Origin: Vulcanimicrobiota bacterium
GTDB lineage: Bacteria; Vulcanimicrobiota; Vulcanimicrobiia; Eremiobacterales; Eremiobacteraceae
Length of the DNA: 14,631 nt
NCBI GenBank assembly: GCA_019232725.1
Contig: JAFANK010000270.1
Coordinates: 1-14,631, forward strand
Direction: 5' to 3'
The notes under the pieces are model-generated. The model was given only the letters and a program-made list of their open reading frames with translations. It ran no database searches and was not told where the DNA came from. Within the stretch, counting starts at the first letter, position 1. Each line of letters opens with the position of its first letter. Of this stretch, positions 1-7,407 are shown piece by piece. Made by a program: the position numbers and the translations under genes.

Positions 1-861
1 TGGAATGGCATGACCTGGACAAGCCCTTTCGTCAACATCGCGACCGTGCATGACGTCTGGCCATTTGTCTCGCCTGCAGCTGCACCGGCCACGCGCCGCC
101 GGGAGCAGACCTCCTACCTCACCATGGCGGCGCAGACGCGCGCGATCATCGCCAATTCGCACTTCACACAAATGGAGATCACTCGGTACTTGCCGGTGCC
201 TGAAAGCCGCGTCCATGTCGTACACATGGGGGTTGATCCGGCTCCGAGCGCCGCAACCAGCGTGCAACTCCACGGAGCCGAGCGTTACGTGTTGGCGGTA
301 GGAGAGGATGAGCCGCGCAAAAATTTCGCCACGCTGCGCCGTGCGATGACCCTGCTGCCTGAACGCTTGCGACGCACGACGGGTTTGGTCATCGCCGGTC
401 GATCGCGTCCATCGCCAGACGGCGGGCGCGTCGCATTGCGCGAGTCACGGCGAGAACTGACCATCGAATTCCCAGGCGCAGAAAGTACGCCGACGCTCGT
501 GACCGGTGAGGTCAGCGACGCGGTGCTCGGCGAGCTCTATGCGCACGCCGCTGTCTTCGCATTCCCCTCGATCTATGAGGGATTCGGCTTGGTCGTCCTT
601 GAGGCCATGGCGCATGGCACTCCCGTCGTCGCGTCTGATGCCGCGAGCATACCCGAAGTCGCCGGGGACGCGGCTCTGTATTTTCCAGCTGGCGATGCCG
701 ATGCGCTCGCGCATACACTCCTGCAGGCGATCACCGATGAAAACGCGGCCGCGGCACTGGCGGCAGCCGGCAAAATACGGGCGCGTGAGTTCTCGTGGGA
801 CCGCACCGCGCGCAATACGCTAGAGGTCTTCTCTCGTGTCATCGCCGGAGCCGGCGCATGA
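1..861 (+). CDS. Family 4 glycosyltransferase, 5'-truncated by window edge (tandem copy 1)
   Basis: A GT-B fold, retaining glycosyltransferase that would move a sugar from a nucleotide-sugar donor to a lipid or glycan acceptor on the cytoplasmic side; donor and acceptor cannot be told. The reading frame is open to the left edge: the ATG at 10 is internal, because the codons before it (W-N-G) match residues 87-89 of the next gene. About 86 N-terminal residues are therefore missing. Visible features are the TVHDVWPF segment, the donor-domain start RYVLAVGEDEPRKN, and the E-x7-E nucleotide-sugar motif EGFGLVVLE followed by AMAHGTPVVASDAASIPEV. The stop overlaps the start of the downstream paralogue as ATGA (858-861), so the two are translationally coupled. 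By eye it matches that paralogue at about half of positions. The glycosyltransferase call is firm; a role in surface polysaccharide is inference. Confidence 0.9.
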   Translation, partial: WNGMTWTSPFVNIATVHDVWPFVSPAAAPATRRREQTSYLTMAAQTRAIIANSHFTQMEITRYLPVPESRVHVVHMGVDPAPSAATSVQLHGAERYVLAVGEDEPRKNFATLRRAMTLLPERLRRTTGLVIAGRSRPSPDGGRVALRESRRELTIEFPGAESTPTLVTGEVSDAVLGELYAHAAVFAFPSIYEGFGLVVLEAMAHGTPVVASDAASIPEVAGDAALYFPAGDADALAHTLLQAITDENAAAALAAAGKIRAREFSWDRTARNTLEVFSRVIAGAGA

Positions 862-1985
862 CCGGCCCTTTGCGCCTTGGGGTCGATGCCCACAACTTGC
901 TGCACGACCGGCGCGGCATCTGGCGCTATGCACGTGCCGTTCTCCAACGCTGGATCGTCTTGCGACCGGATCGCGTGAAAGTTGTGCTGCTCATGCAACA
1001 CCCGTGGCCGCGCATCCTCAAACGCGCATTGGCGCGGCTCCTGGCCGTCGAGTCGGTGTCCGTGGCTCGCCGTCAGGATGCGTCCGGCATCGGCCTGCAC
1101 CTCGTCTGGTATCCTTGGAACGGCATGACCTGGATCTCGAGCGTTCCCAGCGTGGCCACGGTGCACGACGTCTGGCCGTTTGCCTCACCCGCAGAGGACC
1201 GGCGCAAGCGCGATAGCCAGCAGACGCCCTTTCGCACCACTGCCGCGCACGCCCGGACGATCGTCACCGATTCACAGTTCTCAAAAAATGAGATCCATAA
1301 ATATCTTTCGGTGCCAGTGCAGCGGCTCCAGGTAGTCCCACTTGGGGTTGACGCGCCCCGCATCGATGACAATCCGCTACTACTGGATGGCGCATCGCGC
1401 TACGTCCTCTTCGTCGGCGAGAACGAACCTCGAAAGGATCTTGCGACCTTGCAAGCGGCGCTCGGCCGGCTACCAGACGCCTTGCGCATGACAACCGGTT
1501 GTGTCATCGCAGGCGGTCCACGTCCGAGCGGCGACGCGACCGGCCGCATCTCATGGACGCGACAAGAAGGCAGGCATGCGACCGTGCTGCGGTTCGCGCG
1601 CGGATCGCACGTGCCACTACTCGTGACAGGCCCGCTCGAAGACGCACTCCTGCAGCGGCTCTATGCGGGTGCCGCTGTGCTCGCGTTTCCCTCGCGGTAT
1701 GAGGGGTTTGGCCTACCGATACTTGAGGCCATGGTACGCGGCACCCCCGTGATCGCCGCCGACGCGGCGAGCATCCCCGAGGTCGCCGGCGACGCCGCGC
1801 TGTACTTCGCGCCGGGTGATGCGGAGGGTCTAGCGCGTGAGCTGACCCGCGTGCTCAGCGATCGCATGCTGGTCGCGCGCTTGAGCGCAGCCGGTGTCAC
1901 GCGCGCAGCGATGTTCAGCTGGGACCGGTGTGCCGACGATACGCTCAGCATCTTTGAAAATGTCGCGGCGGCAGGCAGGTTGTGA
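858..1985 (+). CDS. Family 4 glycosyltransferase, full length (tandem copy 2)
   Basis: A 375-residue GT4-type glycosyltransferase. The ATG at 858 is chosen because it forms an ATGA overlap with the upstream stop and gives the normal GT-B N terminus (LRLGVDAHNLL); an in-frame ATG at 795 lies well inside the preceding gene. The N-terminal acceptor domain is about residues 1-175. The C-terminal donor domain starts near RYVLFVGENEPRKD (181-194) and carries the E-x7-E pair Glu282/Glu290 (EGFGLPILE), then GTPVIAADAASIPEVAGDAA. There is no signal peptide or membrane segment, so it is probably cytoplasmic or peripheral. It is a tandem duplicate of the preceding gene, which suggests two successive additions of related sugars in one polysaccharide or glycolipid pathway (inference). 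Its TGA directly abuts the stop of the convergent rhomboid gene. Confidence 0.92.
   Translation: MTGPLRLGVDAHNLLHDRRGIWRYARAVLQRWIVLRPDRVKVVLLMQHPWPRILKRALARLLAVESVSVARRQDASGIGLHLVWYPWNGMTWISSVPSVATVHDVWPFASPAEDRRKRDSQQTPFRTTAAHARTIVTDSQFSKNEIHKYLSVPVQRLQVVPLGVDAPRIDDNPLLLDGASRYVLFVGENEPRKDLATLQAALGRLPDALRMTTGCVIAGGPRPSGDATGRISWTRQEGRHATVLRFARGSHVPLLVTGPLEDALLQRLYAGAAVLAFPSRYEGFGLPILEAMVRGTPVIAADAASIPEVAGDAALYFAPGDAEGLARELTRVLSDRMLVARLSAAGVTRAAMFSWDRCADDTLSIFENVAAAGRL
1116..1985 (+). repeat. Second unit of a diverged tandem gene duplication
   Basis: This segment corresponds along its whole length to 1-861. Both begin with nearly the same DNA (tggaatggcatgacctgga at 1; tggaacggcatgacctgga at 1116) and encode WNGMTW, TVHDVWPF, a YEGFGL block and an identical ASIPEVAGDAALYF stretch, and they end near the same domain boundary. 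Only the part of copy 1 inside the window can be compared. The divergence is large, so the duplication is old rather than a recent assembly or recombination product. Confidence 0.8.
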
Positions 1986-2594
1986 CTACGGCGTCGAGCT
2001 TTGGAAGAGCCGTATCATCTCACGTGCATTTTTTGGCGTGAGGAACAGCGCTGCCAAGGCTCCCACGATGAGCCCGCCGATATGCGCGGCATTGGAGATG
2101 TTCTTCAGGAACAAACCATACAAGAGCACGAGCACGATCGGCACGACGGCGCTGCGCACCAACTCTCGCCGCAACGGCGGAACTTTCCATCCGAGAACAA
2201 GCATGGCGCCAAAGATGCCCATGATCGCCCCTGATGCGCCGACCGTGATGGCGCCCGTGCCGACTGTGGTGAAGAACGCAGCCAGTCCGCCGCCGATGAG
2301 CGCTGCGATATAGATCGCTGCAAAGGCGCGCGTGCCATAGATGTACTCGACGACATCGCCCGCTTGGAACAGGGCGATGGAATTCACGACGATGTGCGCG
2401 ATGCCCGCATGCACAAAGCCGTAGGTGGCCACGCGCCACCATTGACCGGCGAGCACGTCCTCAGGAATCAGCGCCAGCGCCGAGCCGATCGCACCGACGC
2501 CGCCCACCGCACGCGATGCGACAGCGTCGAGGATGAAGACCACCCAGCAGAGCGCCAGCATAGAGGTTGTGAAGACGGCAGCACGTGGCTTCAT
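1986..2594 (-). CDS. Rhomboid family intramembrane serine protease
   Basis: A 202-residue polytopic membrane protein of the rhomboid family, which cleaves transmembrane segments of substrate proteins within the lipid bilayer. Catalytic serine is Ser121 in GASG (119-122) and catalytic histidine is His171 in AAHIGG. The family's oxyanion and structural signature H-x4-H-x3-N is present at His62, His67 and Asn71. Hydrophobic segments near 9-27, 62-78, 90-110, 115-135, 148-163 and 170-186 fit the six-helix core, with no extra domain at either end. The start ATG (2594) overlaps the upstream stop as ATGA, so translation is coupled to the deoxyhypusine-synthase-like gene. It is the last gene of the leftward cluster. 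The substrate is unknown; the neighbouring exported M16-like proteins and envelope genes hint at envelope work, but that is only inference. Confidence 0.93.
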   Translation of the reverse strand: MKPRAAVFTTSMLALCWVVFILDAVASRAVGGVGAIGSALALIPEDVLAGQWWRVATYGFVHAGIAHIVVNSIALFQAGDVVEYIYGTRAFAAIYIAALIGGGLAAFFTTVGTGAITVGASGAIMGIFGAMLVLGWKVPPLRRELVRSAVVPIVLVLLYGLFLKNISNAAHIGGLIVGALAALFLTPKNAREMIRLFQSSTP

Positions 2595-3544
2595 CGCTCG
2601 AGTTCGCGGCGCACGCCCGCGAAGAACAATGGAATCATGAGCTCGTGATGACCCGTGAACATGTATCCCTTGCCGCCATCCAAGTGGGGCCTCGTGACCA
2701 CGTTGGTCCGCGGCCGATAGTGGCGGATGAAGTCGAAGTCAGCGGTGACGAAACGTCCCCGATAGCCGAGATTGCGCGCTACCGAGAGCGCCTTTAAGAA
2801 TGTCTCCGGCATGACCACCGATGACCCGAAGTTGAGATAGACACCACCATCGGTCACGGCGGCGATCACATCGCTGAAGCGCCGGAAATCCAGCAGCGTG
2901 GCTGCTCCCAAGGCGGCGCCATCGGCTTGCGGATGCATGTGGACGATATCGGTGCCGATCGCCACATGCACGGTCACCGGAATGTCGAGCACGGCGCCCT
3001 GCGCGAGCACCGAAACGTTACGATCGGCGCCGCTGCGCTGCACGAGCGCCTGCCCGAGGGCCCGTCCGAGACCGAGCGTCGGCCCATCACGCGCAATCGT
3101 CTGCAAGATGAAGTCAGCAGTTTCGCCGGCCATGCCGAAGGAGCCATCGCGCAACGCCTCGTCCACATCTTCCGACGTCTTGCCCACGAGCGCCAGCTCG
3201 ACATCGTGGATGCAGATCGAGCCGTTGCCGGCAACCGCGTTGATGATGCCGCTCTTCATGAAGTCGATGAGCAGTGGCGCGAGTCCCGTCTTGATGACGT
3301 GGCCGCCGATGCCCGCCGCCACGACCTTACCCGCCCGATGCGCCGTGACCACATCGCTCACGAGCGACCGCAGCTCCCGTGCCGCCAAGATGTCGGGCAG
3401 ACCATCCCAAAAATCGGCGAAACTCTCGCCAGGTCGTAACGGCATCGCAAGCGCATCCGCGCTCACTTTCGACGGCCGCGCTTGGAGGTGCGTGAGGCGT
3501 AGCTTCGCCAGATCAAGGTGCGGGATGCGAGGCTTGCCGCTCAC
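2591..3544 (-). CDS. Deoxyhypusine-synthase-like conserved protein of unknown function
   Basis: A soluble protein of about 317 residues, without signal peptide or membrane helices. It resembles a conserved bacterial family, distantly related to deoxyhypusine synthase, that is usually left as hypothetical. Landmarks (numbered from the GTG start) are the glycine-rich AAGIGGHVIKTGLAP near 76, GNGSICIHDVELALVGKTSEDV near 106-127, VTVHVAIGTDIVHMHPQADGAALGAA near 190-215, GGVYLNFGSSVVMPE near 232, and the C-terminal TGHHELMIPL. I see no equivalent of the active-site lysine region of true deoxyhypusine synthase, and no eIF5A/EF-P partner gene is nearby, so hypusine synthesis should not be assumed. 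The start is set at GTG 3544 because it forms a GTGA overlap with the upstream glycosyltransferase stop; an in-frame TTG at 3562 would add six residues. It overlaps the rhomboid gene by ATGA at its end. Confidence 0.75.
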   Translation of the reverse strand: MSGKPRIPHLDLAKLRLTHLQARPSKVSADALAMPLRPGESFADFWDGLPDILAARELRSLVSDVVTAHRAGKVVAAGIGGHVIKTGLAPLLIDFMKSGIINAVAGNGSICIHDVELALVGKTSEDVDEALRDGSFGMAGETADFILQTIARDGPTLGLGRALGQALVQRSGADRNVSVLAQGAVLDIPVTVHVAIGTDIVHMHPQADGAALGAATLLDFRRFSDVIAAVTDGGVYLNFGSSVVMPETFLKALSVARNLGYRGRFVTADFDFIRHYRPRTNVVTRPHLDGGKGYMFTGHHELMIPLFFAGVRRELER

Positions 3545-4644
3545 GTCGCGTTGCGTCTCCAAAACTCGTGCAAGGAGCGCTCGATAAGCGCTGTCATGCG
3601 CGTCCGGAACACGTCGGGTGCAAAACGCCGAGCGTGTGCCTGCAATCGGGTGGGGTCGAACGCCATCGCCTGCAGCGCGCGCAAGGTTTGCGCTAAAGCC
3701 TGCGCGTTCGGCTGCGAAAAGAACAGCCCCGTCTCGCCTTCCACGACAGTTTCGAGCGACCCTCCGGCGGCGAACGCAGCGGTCGGACGACCCGCGGCTG
3801 CCGCCTCGAGTGCGACGAGACCGAAATCTTCCACACCAGGAACGATCACCGCACGCGCGCGGGCGATGAGATGGCGCCGCTGTTCGTCATCCACGCGTCC
3901 GGCGAATTCCACCGACGGACCTGCAAGCGTTCGCAAGTGTCGCTCGTCGGGGCCGCTGCCGACGATGATCAAACGCTCGCCGAGCTGCGCGCATGCCTCG
4001 ATCGCCAGCGCCACCCGCTTGTATGGCAATAACCGCGTCATCACAAGATAATAATCCCCGACCTGCGCTTCAGGGGCAAACGCCTCGATTTCGGCCGGGC
4101 AGTGAACGACCTCGCTAGGCCTGTGATAGATCGCCGCGATGCGCTCTGCGACGTTGCGCGAATTCGCGACGAGGACGTGCGGCCGCTGCGCCGCTTCGAC
4201 GTCCCAGCGGCGCAGCCAAGGAGTGATCGAGGCCAACACCGGACGCGCGATGGGCGGCGTGAGCTCTGCTGCGTATTCGTCCGGATACCACAAAAAGCGC
4301 GTCGGCGTATTCACATACGATATGTGGAGCGTGCGCGGACCGACAAAGACGCCCTTTGCGAATGAAGTCGTCGAGGAGATCACGAGGTCGAAGTCTCGGA
4401 GGTCGAGCGATTCGAAAGCGCGTGGGTACAAGGGCAAGAGCGCTCGGAAGTGGCGCACGCCGCCTGGGATCTTCTGCAGGTAGGTCGTGCGAACGTCGAT
4501 GCCGGCAAGGCGCCCGTCAAAGGCGTGAGGATCGTAGAGCGACGTGTAGACGGGTGCCTCGGGGTACAGCCGATGCAACTCGAGCAATACGCGCTCGGCA
4601 CCGCCGAATTGCGTCAGATAGTCGTGGACGAACGCCACGCGCAC
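3541..4644 (-). CDS. Family 4 glycosyltransferase (WbaZ-like mannosyltransferase type)
   Basis: A 367-residue GT-B glycosyltransferase from a different GT4 subgroup than the + strand pair. The N terminus MRVAFVHDYLTQFGGAERVL contains the GGAE motif typical of polysaccharide GT4 enzymes. Residues 106-125 (LHISYVNTPTRFLWYPDEYA) resemble WbaZ-type mannosyltransferases. The donor domain begins near residue 198 (YYLVMTRLLPYKR), with LIIVGSGPDE following and the E-x7-E pair Glu272/Glu280 in EDFGLVALE. The sugar specificity is inferred and unproven. The start is GTG at 4644, 12 bases after the M16-like gene; no clear Shine-Dalgarno sequence is visible, and another in-frame GTG lies two codons on. 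It is coupled by GTGA to the next gene. It probably works at the inner face of the membrane on an O-antigen, exopolysaccharide or glycolipid precursor. Confidence 0.9.
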   Translation of the reverse strand: MRVAFVHDYLTQFGGAERVLLELHRLYPEAPVYTSLYDPHAFDGRLAGIDVRTTYLQKIPGGVRHFRALLPLYPRAFESLDLRDFDLVISSTTSFAKGVFVGPRTLHISYVNTPTRFLWYPDEYAAELTPPIARPVLASITPWLRRWDVEAAQRPHVLVANSRNVAERIAAIYHRPSEVVHCPAEIEAFAPEAQVGDYYLVMTRLLPYKRVALAIEACAQLGERLIIVGSGPDERHLRTLAGPSVEFAGRVDDEQRRHLIARARAVIVPGVEDFGLVALEAAAAGRPTAAFAAGGSLETVVEGETGLFFSQPNAQALAQTLRALQAMAFDPTRLQAHARRFAPDVFRTRMTALIERSLHEFWRRNAT

Positions 4645-4656
4645 AGTGGCTTGCCG

Positions 4657-6018
4657 CTACTGGCCCGCTGACTGAGGCAATACGATCGCTATCGTCTCGT
4701 TTTGCAAGTAGCGCCGCGCCACGCGCTGGATGTCCCCTCCGGTCACCGACATGATCCGTTGCGGCACGTTGTTCTCAAATGCCACGCCTTCCGGCGATGC
4801 CGCCGCGCGCCCGAGCAGCCATCCCAGATCGTCAAGCCGCGTCACAGAGAGATAGTAATCACCCACCGCCTTCTTCTTGGCCTCATCGATGAAGGAGGAC
4901 TGGAGTGCCGCACCACGCAGGCGAGCGATGCCCAGCGTCAGATCGCGCACGGACTGATCGAGGTTTTGGTCTTCCCCACCAAGGAACACGATCATGCTGC
5001 CCGGCGTTGCTTCGTACTGATAATACGCACCGACGAAATCCGTCGGCGTCAACTCATCGGACTCATAGTTGAGCGCGTGCACGTCGCCCCCGCTGCCGAG
5101 CATCGCCTCGATGACAAGCATCGTGGCGAAATCGGGCGAGTACTGCGTCGGTGCCGCGTAGGCGATCGCGACCCACGGTGCTGCGATATCGCGATGGGCG
5201 ATGACCTGATGTTGGCGGCCCACGCCAGCCGGCGTGGGAACCGGCGCGGGCGACGACGAGGGCAAGCCTTGAAATTCCTGGCTGGTGCCATCGACCATGG
5301 CTTGGGTCACCGCACCCTCGAGCGCCACAATCGTACCATTGCCACGCATTGACGAGGCAACAAATGCATTGACGTCGCCTGCGCTGAGCGTGGAGAGTGA
5401 GAGGGAGCTGCCGTGGTCCGGTTGCGCGAAGCCTGTGCCGCGATAGCGCACTTGCCGGACCATGGCGTATGCGGCTTCCAGCGGGTTACGCGTGAGCGCA
5501 TCGGCACGCGCCAGCGCCGCGGCTCGCTGCGTGGCCAGCTGCGAGAGGTCGGGATGCGTGAGCGCGACGCGCAGGGCGTGGAGCAGGCGAGAGAAAGCTT
5601 CCGGGCTGCACTCCAGGTAATAGCGCGTATCGGCTGGATCGAGCGTGTAGGAAATGGAACCGCCGCTTGCGGCCACGGTTTGCAGTAGCGTCATCTTGCC
5701 ATCGACGGGTGTGTGCAGCACGAGCGCAGCGGTCAGCCCGGCAACGCCGCCCTTGTTCGCAGGTTGTTGCGCAAGACCGGCCGGAACGAATACCTGGATG
5801 CCCACGATCGGCAGATACGAGGCGGGCTGGCTCGCCACGATCACGCCGTTTCGCAACCGCACTTGCGTGGCCGTGCCGAAGGTCATTTGTGCCGACGGCG
5901 TCGATGCGGGTGCTGCGGCGCTGGCAGCTCGTGTGCCGATGAGGACCGCCACCGCGAGCGCGGCGAAGACCGAAAACGCTAAACGCGAGGGAGGCGATGC
6001 CGCCACCTTATTGTTCAT
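4657..6018 (-). CDS. Exported M16-family peptidase-like protein B, zinc motif absent
   Basis: A 453-residue protein with an N-terminal signal peptide (hydrophobic stretch about 14-30, likely cut after ASA near residue 34) and two M16 repeats, so periplasmic or surface-located. M16 peptidases use HxxEH in the N-terminal half to bind zinc. At that place this protein has GGVAGLTAALVLHTP: the His, Glu and His positions are Gly, Ala and Ala, and no downstream HxxEH is seen. It therefore looks like the non-catalytic subunit type. The C-terminal half is well kept: APWVAIAYAAPTQYSPDFA, the MLGSGG turn, and a final QRVARRYLQNETIAIVLP that is typical of M16 C-terminal domains. Its ATG overlaps the stop of the upstream M16-like gene as ATGA. 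The usual picture is a heterodimer of one active and one inactive chain; here the partner is also changed. Confidence 0.88.
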   Translation of the reverse strand: MNNKVAASPPSRLAFSVFAALAVAVLIGTRAASAAAPASTPSAQMTFGTATQVRLRNGVIVASQPASYLPIVGIQVFVPAGLAQQPANKGGVAGLTAALVLHTPVDGKMTLLQTVAASGGSISYTLDPADTRYYLECSPEAFSRLLHALRVALTHPDLSQLATQRAAALARADALTRNPLEAAYAMVRQVRYRGTGFAQPDHGSSLSLSTLSAGDVNAFVASSMRGNGTIVALEGAVTQAMVDGTSQEFQGLPSSSPAPVPTPAGVGRQHQVIAHRDIAAPWVAIAYAAPTQYSPDFATMLVIEAMLGSGGDVHALNYESDELTPTDFVGAYYQYEATPGSMIVFLGGEDQNLDQSVRDLTLGIARLRGAALQSSFIDEAKKKAVGDYYLSVTRLDDLGWLLGRAAASPEGVAFENNVPQRIMSVTGGDIQRVARRYLQNETIAIVLPQSAGQ

Positions 6019-7403
6019 GGCCCTCCCGAAACGTGGATGGGACCGCGCGGCAAAATCACCACGGCAGGCTTCGCCTGAAGATAGCGGCTTGCGATGCTGT
6101 AGACATATTGCGGTGTCAGCGACTGCACAGCGGTGAAGTACTGACCCGATAAGGCTGCGTCGGTTGAGCTCGGGCTGTACGGCAGCGCGCCCTGTGAGAA
6201 ATACCAGCCATAGTTATCCGCGAGACTTTGCGCGGTCTGCATGCTGCCGAGCAAATGATTGACGTACGCGGTGCGTGCGCGCGCGAATTCCTCATCGCTG
6301 AGCGGCTTGCGCAGCGCATCGCGCATGGCATCGCGAATGATGCCGACGGTGATCGTCGGATCGACCTTGTCGCCAGATGCCGTCACATAGAAGACGCCTG
6401 GATTGCGTAAGGTGACGAACTGGCCGCTGAAATCGGCACCCGAGGCCGCTGCATTGACGATTTTGCTGAGCACGCCTTCGGTCGGATGCGTCAAGTAGTC
6501 GGAGAGGAAATCCATCGCGGTCGCTGCACGCTCATCGGCGATCGGCGGCCCCGGCCAGCCGAGCGCCACGCCGCCAACATCGATAGACGAACGCGTCAGC
6601 GACAGCGGCGCGTCGGTGTACGATGCCACCGAGGATTCCGGTATCGCCACAGCAGGCGCAGCTGCCGGCGCCGCAGCTTGCGTGCGCGCGGCGACATCTG
6701 ACACGTCGACGCCGCCCACCGCCACGACGATCTCGTCGGCCGGCACGTAGGCCCGCGTCGCGAATGAAGTCACATCTGCCAGCGTAAGGCCGGTCAGCGT
6801 CCGCGGATCACCATACGACGAGTCGTGCAACGGCCCGCTCGCGAATATCCGCGCGAACAGCGAATCTCGCAACACTTCATCAGGCATGTCGAGCGATGCG
6901 ACCTGTTGTGCGGCCAGCCGTTGGCGTGCCGCATCGAAAGCCTTCTGATCGAGCTGGGGATGCAGCGACTCGCGGACAAGTTTGTCGAGCAGCGACCCCG
7001 AGACGTACGAGGGCGCCAAGATCGCGATTTCCGTTGACTCGTGATAGACCGAGACCGCTACTTGTGCCCCCGCCGCGCGCGCGTCAGTGCGGAGCGACGA
7101 GCCCCCGGACTTCTGCTCGACGATAGCAAGTGCGGTCAGCCGGGCCAGCCCAGGCCGGGGCGCCCCGTAACCACTTGACGGGCACTTGATCCAGACCTCG
7201 AGCGCCGCAGTGGGCGATGCGGTCGCCTTGCGCGTCACGAGGGTCAATCCATCGTTCAGCTGCGTCGTCGTCTCGGGCGAGGCCATAGCCGGCGCGGACG
7301 AGGCGGCGTCTTGTGCGCGCGCTGTCGATGCGCAGACGAACAATGAACAGGTCGCGGCCAGGGCGAGCAGCCCCTGCCGCGCACCGATGCGGCGTGGATT
7401 CAT
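6015..7403 (-). CDS. Exported M16-family peptidase-like protein A, zinc motif absent
   Basis: A 462-residue protein. The ATG at 7403, four bases after the ftsH stop, is chosen because it gives a clean signal peptide (MNPRRIGARQGLLALAAT..., likely cleavage ARA|QD near residue 31); the open frame further upstream lies inside ftsH. The mature part has the two-lobed M16 layout: an N-terminal lobe starting LNDGLTLVTRK, a linker, then a C-terminal lobe with GGVALGWPGPPIADERAA, FLSDYLTHPTEGVLSKIV and QYVYSIASRYLQAKPAVVILP. At the position of the zinc motif it reads PGLARLTALAIVEQ, so His-Glu-His is replaced by Arg-Ala-Leu, and the distal glutamate helix (KAFDAARQRLAAQQ) has no Glu. It is thus predicted to be catalytically inactive despite membership of a protease family. 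It is coupled by ATGA to protein B; the two probably pair. Confidence 0.87.
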   Translation of the reverse strand: MNPRRIGARQGLLALAATCSLFVCASTARAQDAASSAPAMASPETTTQLNDGLTLVTRKATASPTAALEVWIKCPSSGYGAPRPGLARLTALAIVEQKSGGSSLRTDARAAGAQVAVSVYHESTEIAILAPSYVSGSLLDKLVRESLHPQLDQKAFDAARQRLAAQQVASLDMPDEVLRDSLFARIFASGPLHDSSYGDPRTLTGLTLADVTSFATRAYVPADEIVVAVGGVDVSDVAARTQAAAPAAAPAVAIPESSVASYTDAPLSLTRSSIDVGGVALGWPGPPIADERAATAMDFLSDYLTHPTEGVLSKIVNAAASGADFSGQFVTLRNPGVFYVTASGDKVDPTITVGIIRDAMRDALRKPLSDEEFARARTAYVNHLLGSMQTAQSLADNYGWYFSQGALPYSPSSTDAALSGQYFTAVQSLTPQYVYSIASRYLQAKPAVVILPRGPIHVSGGP

Positions 7404-7407
7404 TGGC

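Noticed and set aside
2019..2042. Perfect 6-bp hairpin ctcacg/cgtgag with a T-run, considered as terminator of the + strand glycosyltransferases.
   Set aside because: The T-run sits inside the 12-base loop, not after the stem, and the stem is short, so it does not have the form of an intrinsic terminator.
3545..3562. Six-codon N-terminal extension of the deoxyhypusine-synthase-like protein from a TTG.
   Set aside because: The GTG at 3544 makes a GTGA overlap like other junctions here, and the extension overlaps the glycosyltransferase 3' end; it remains possible because a GGAG lies near.
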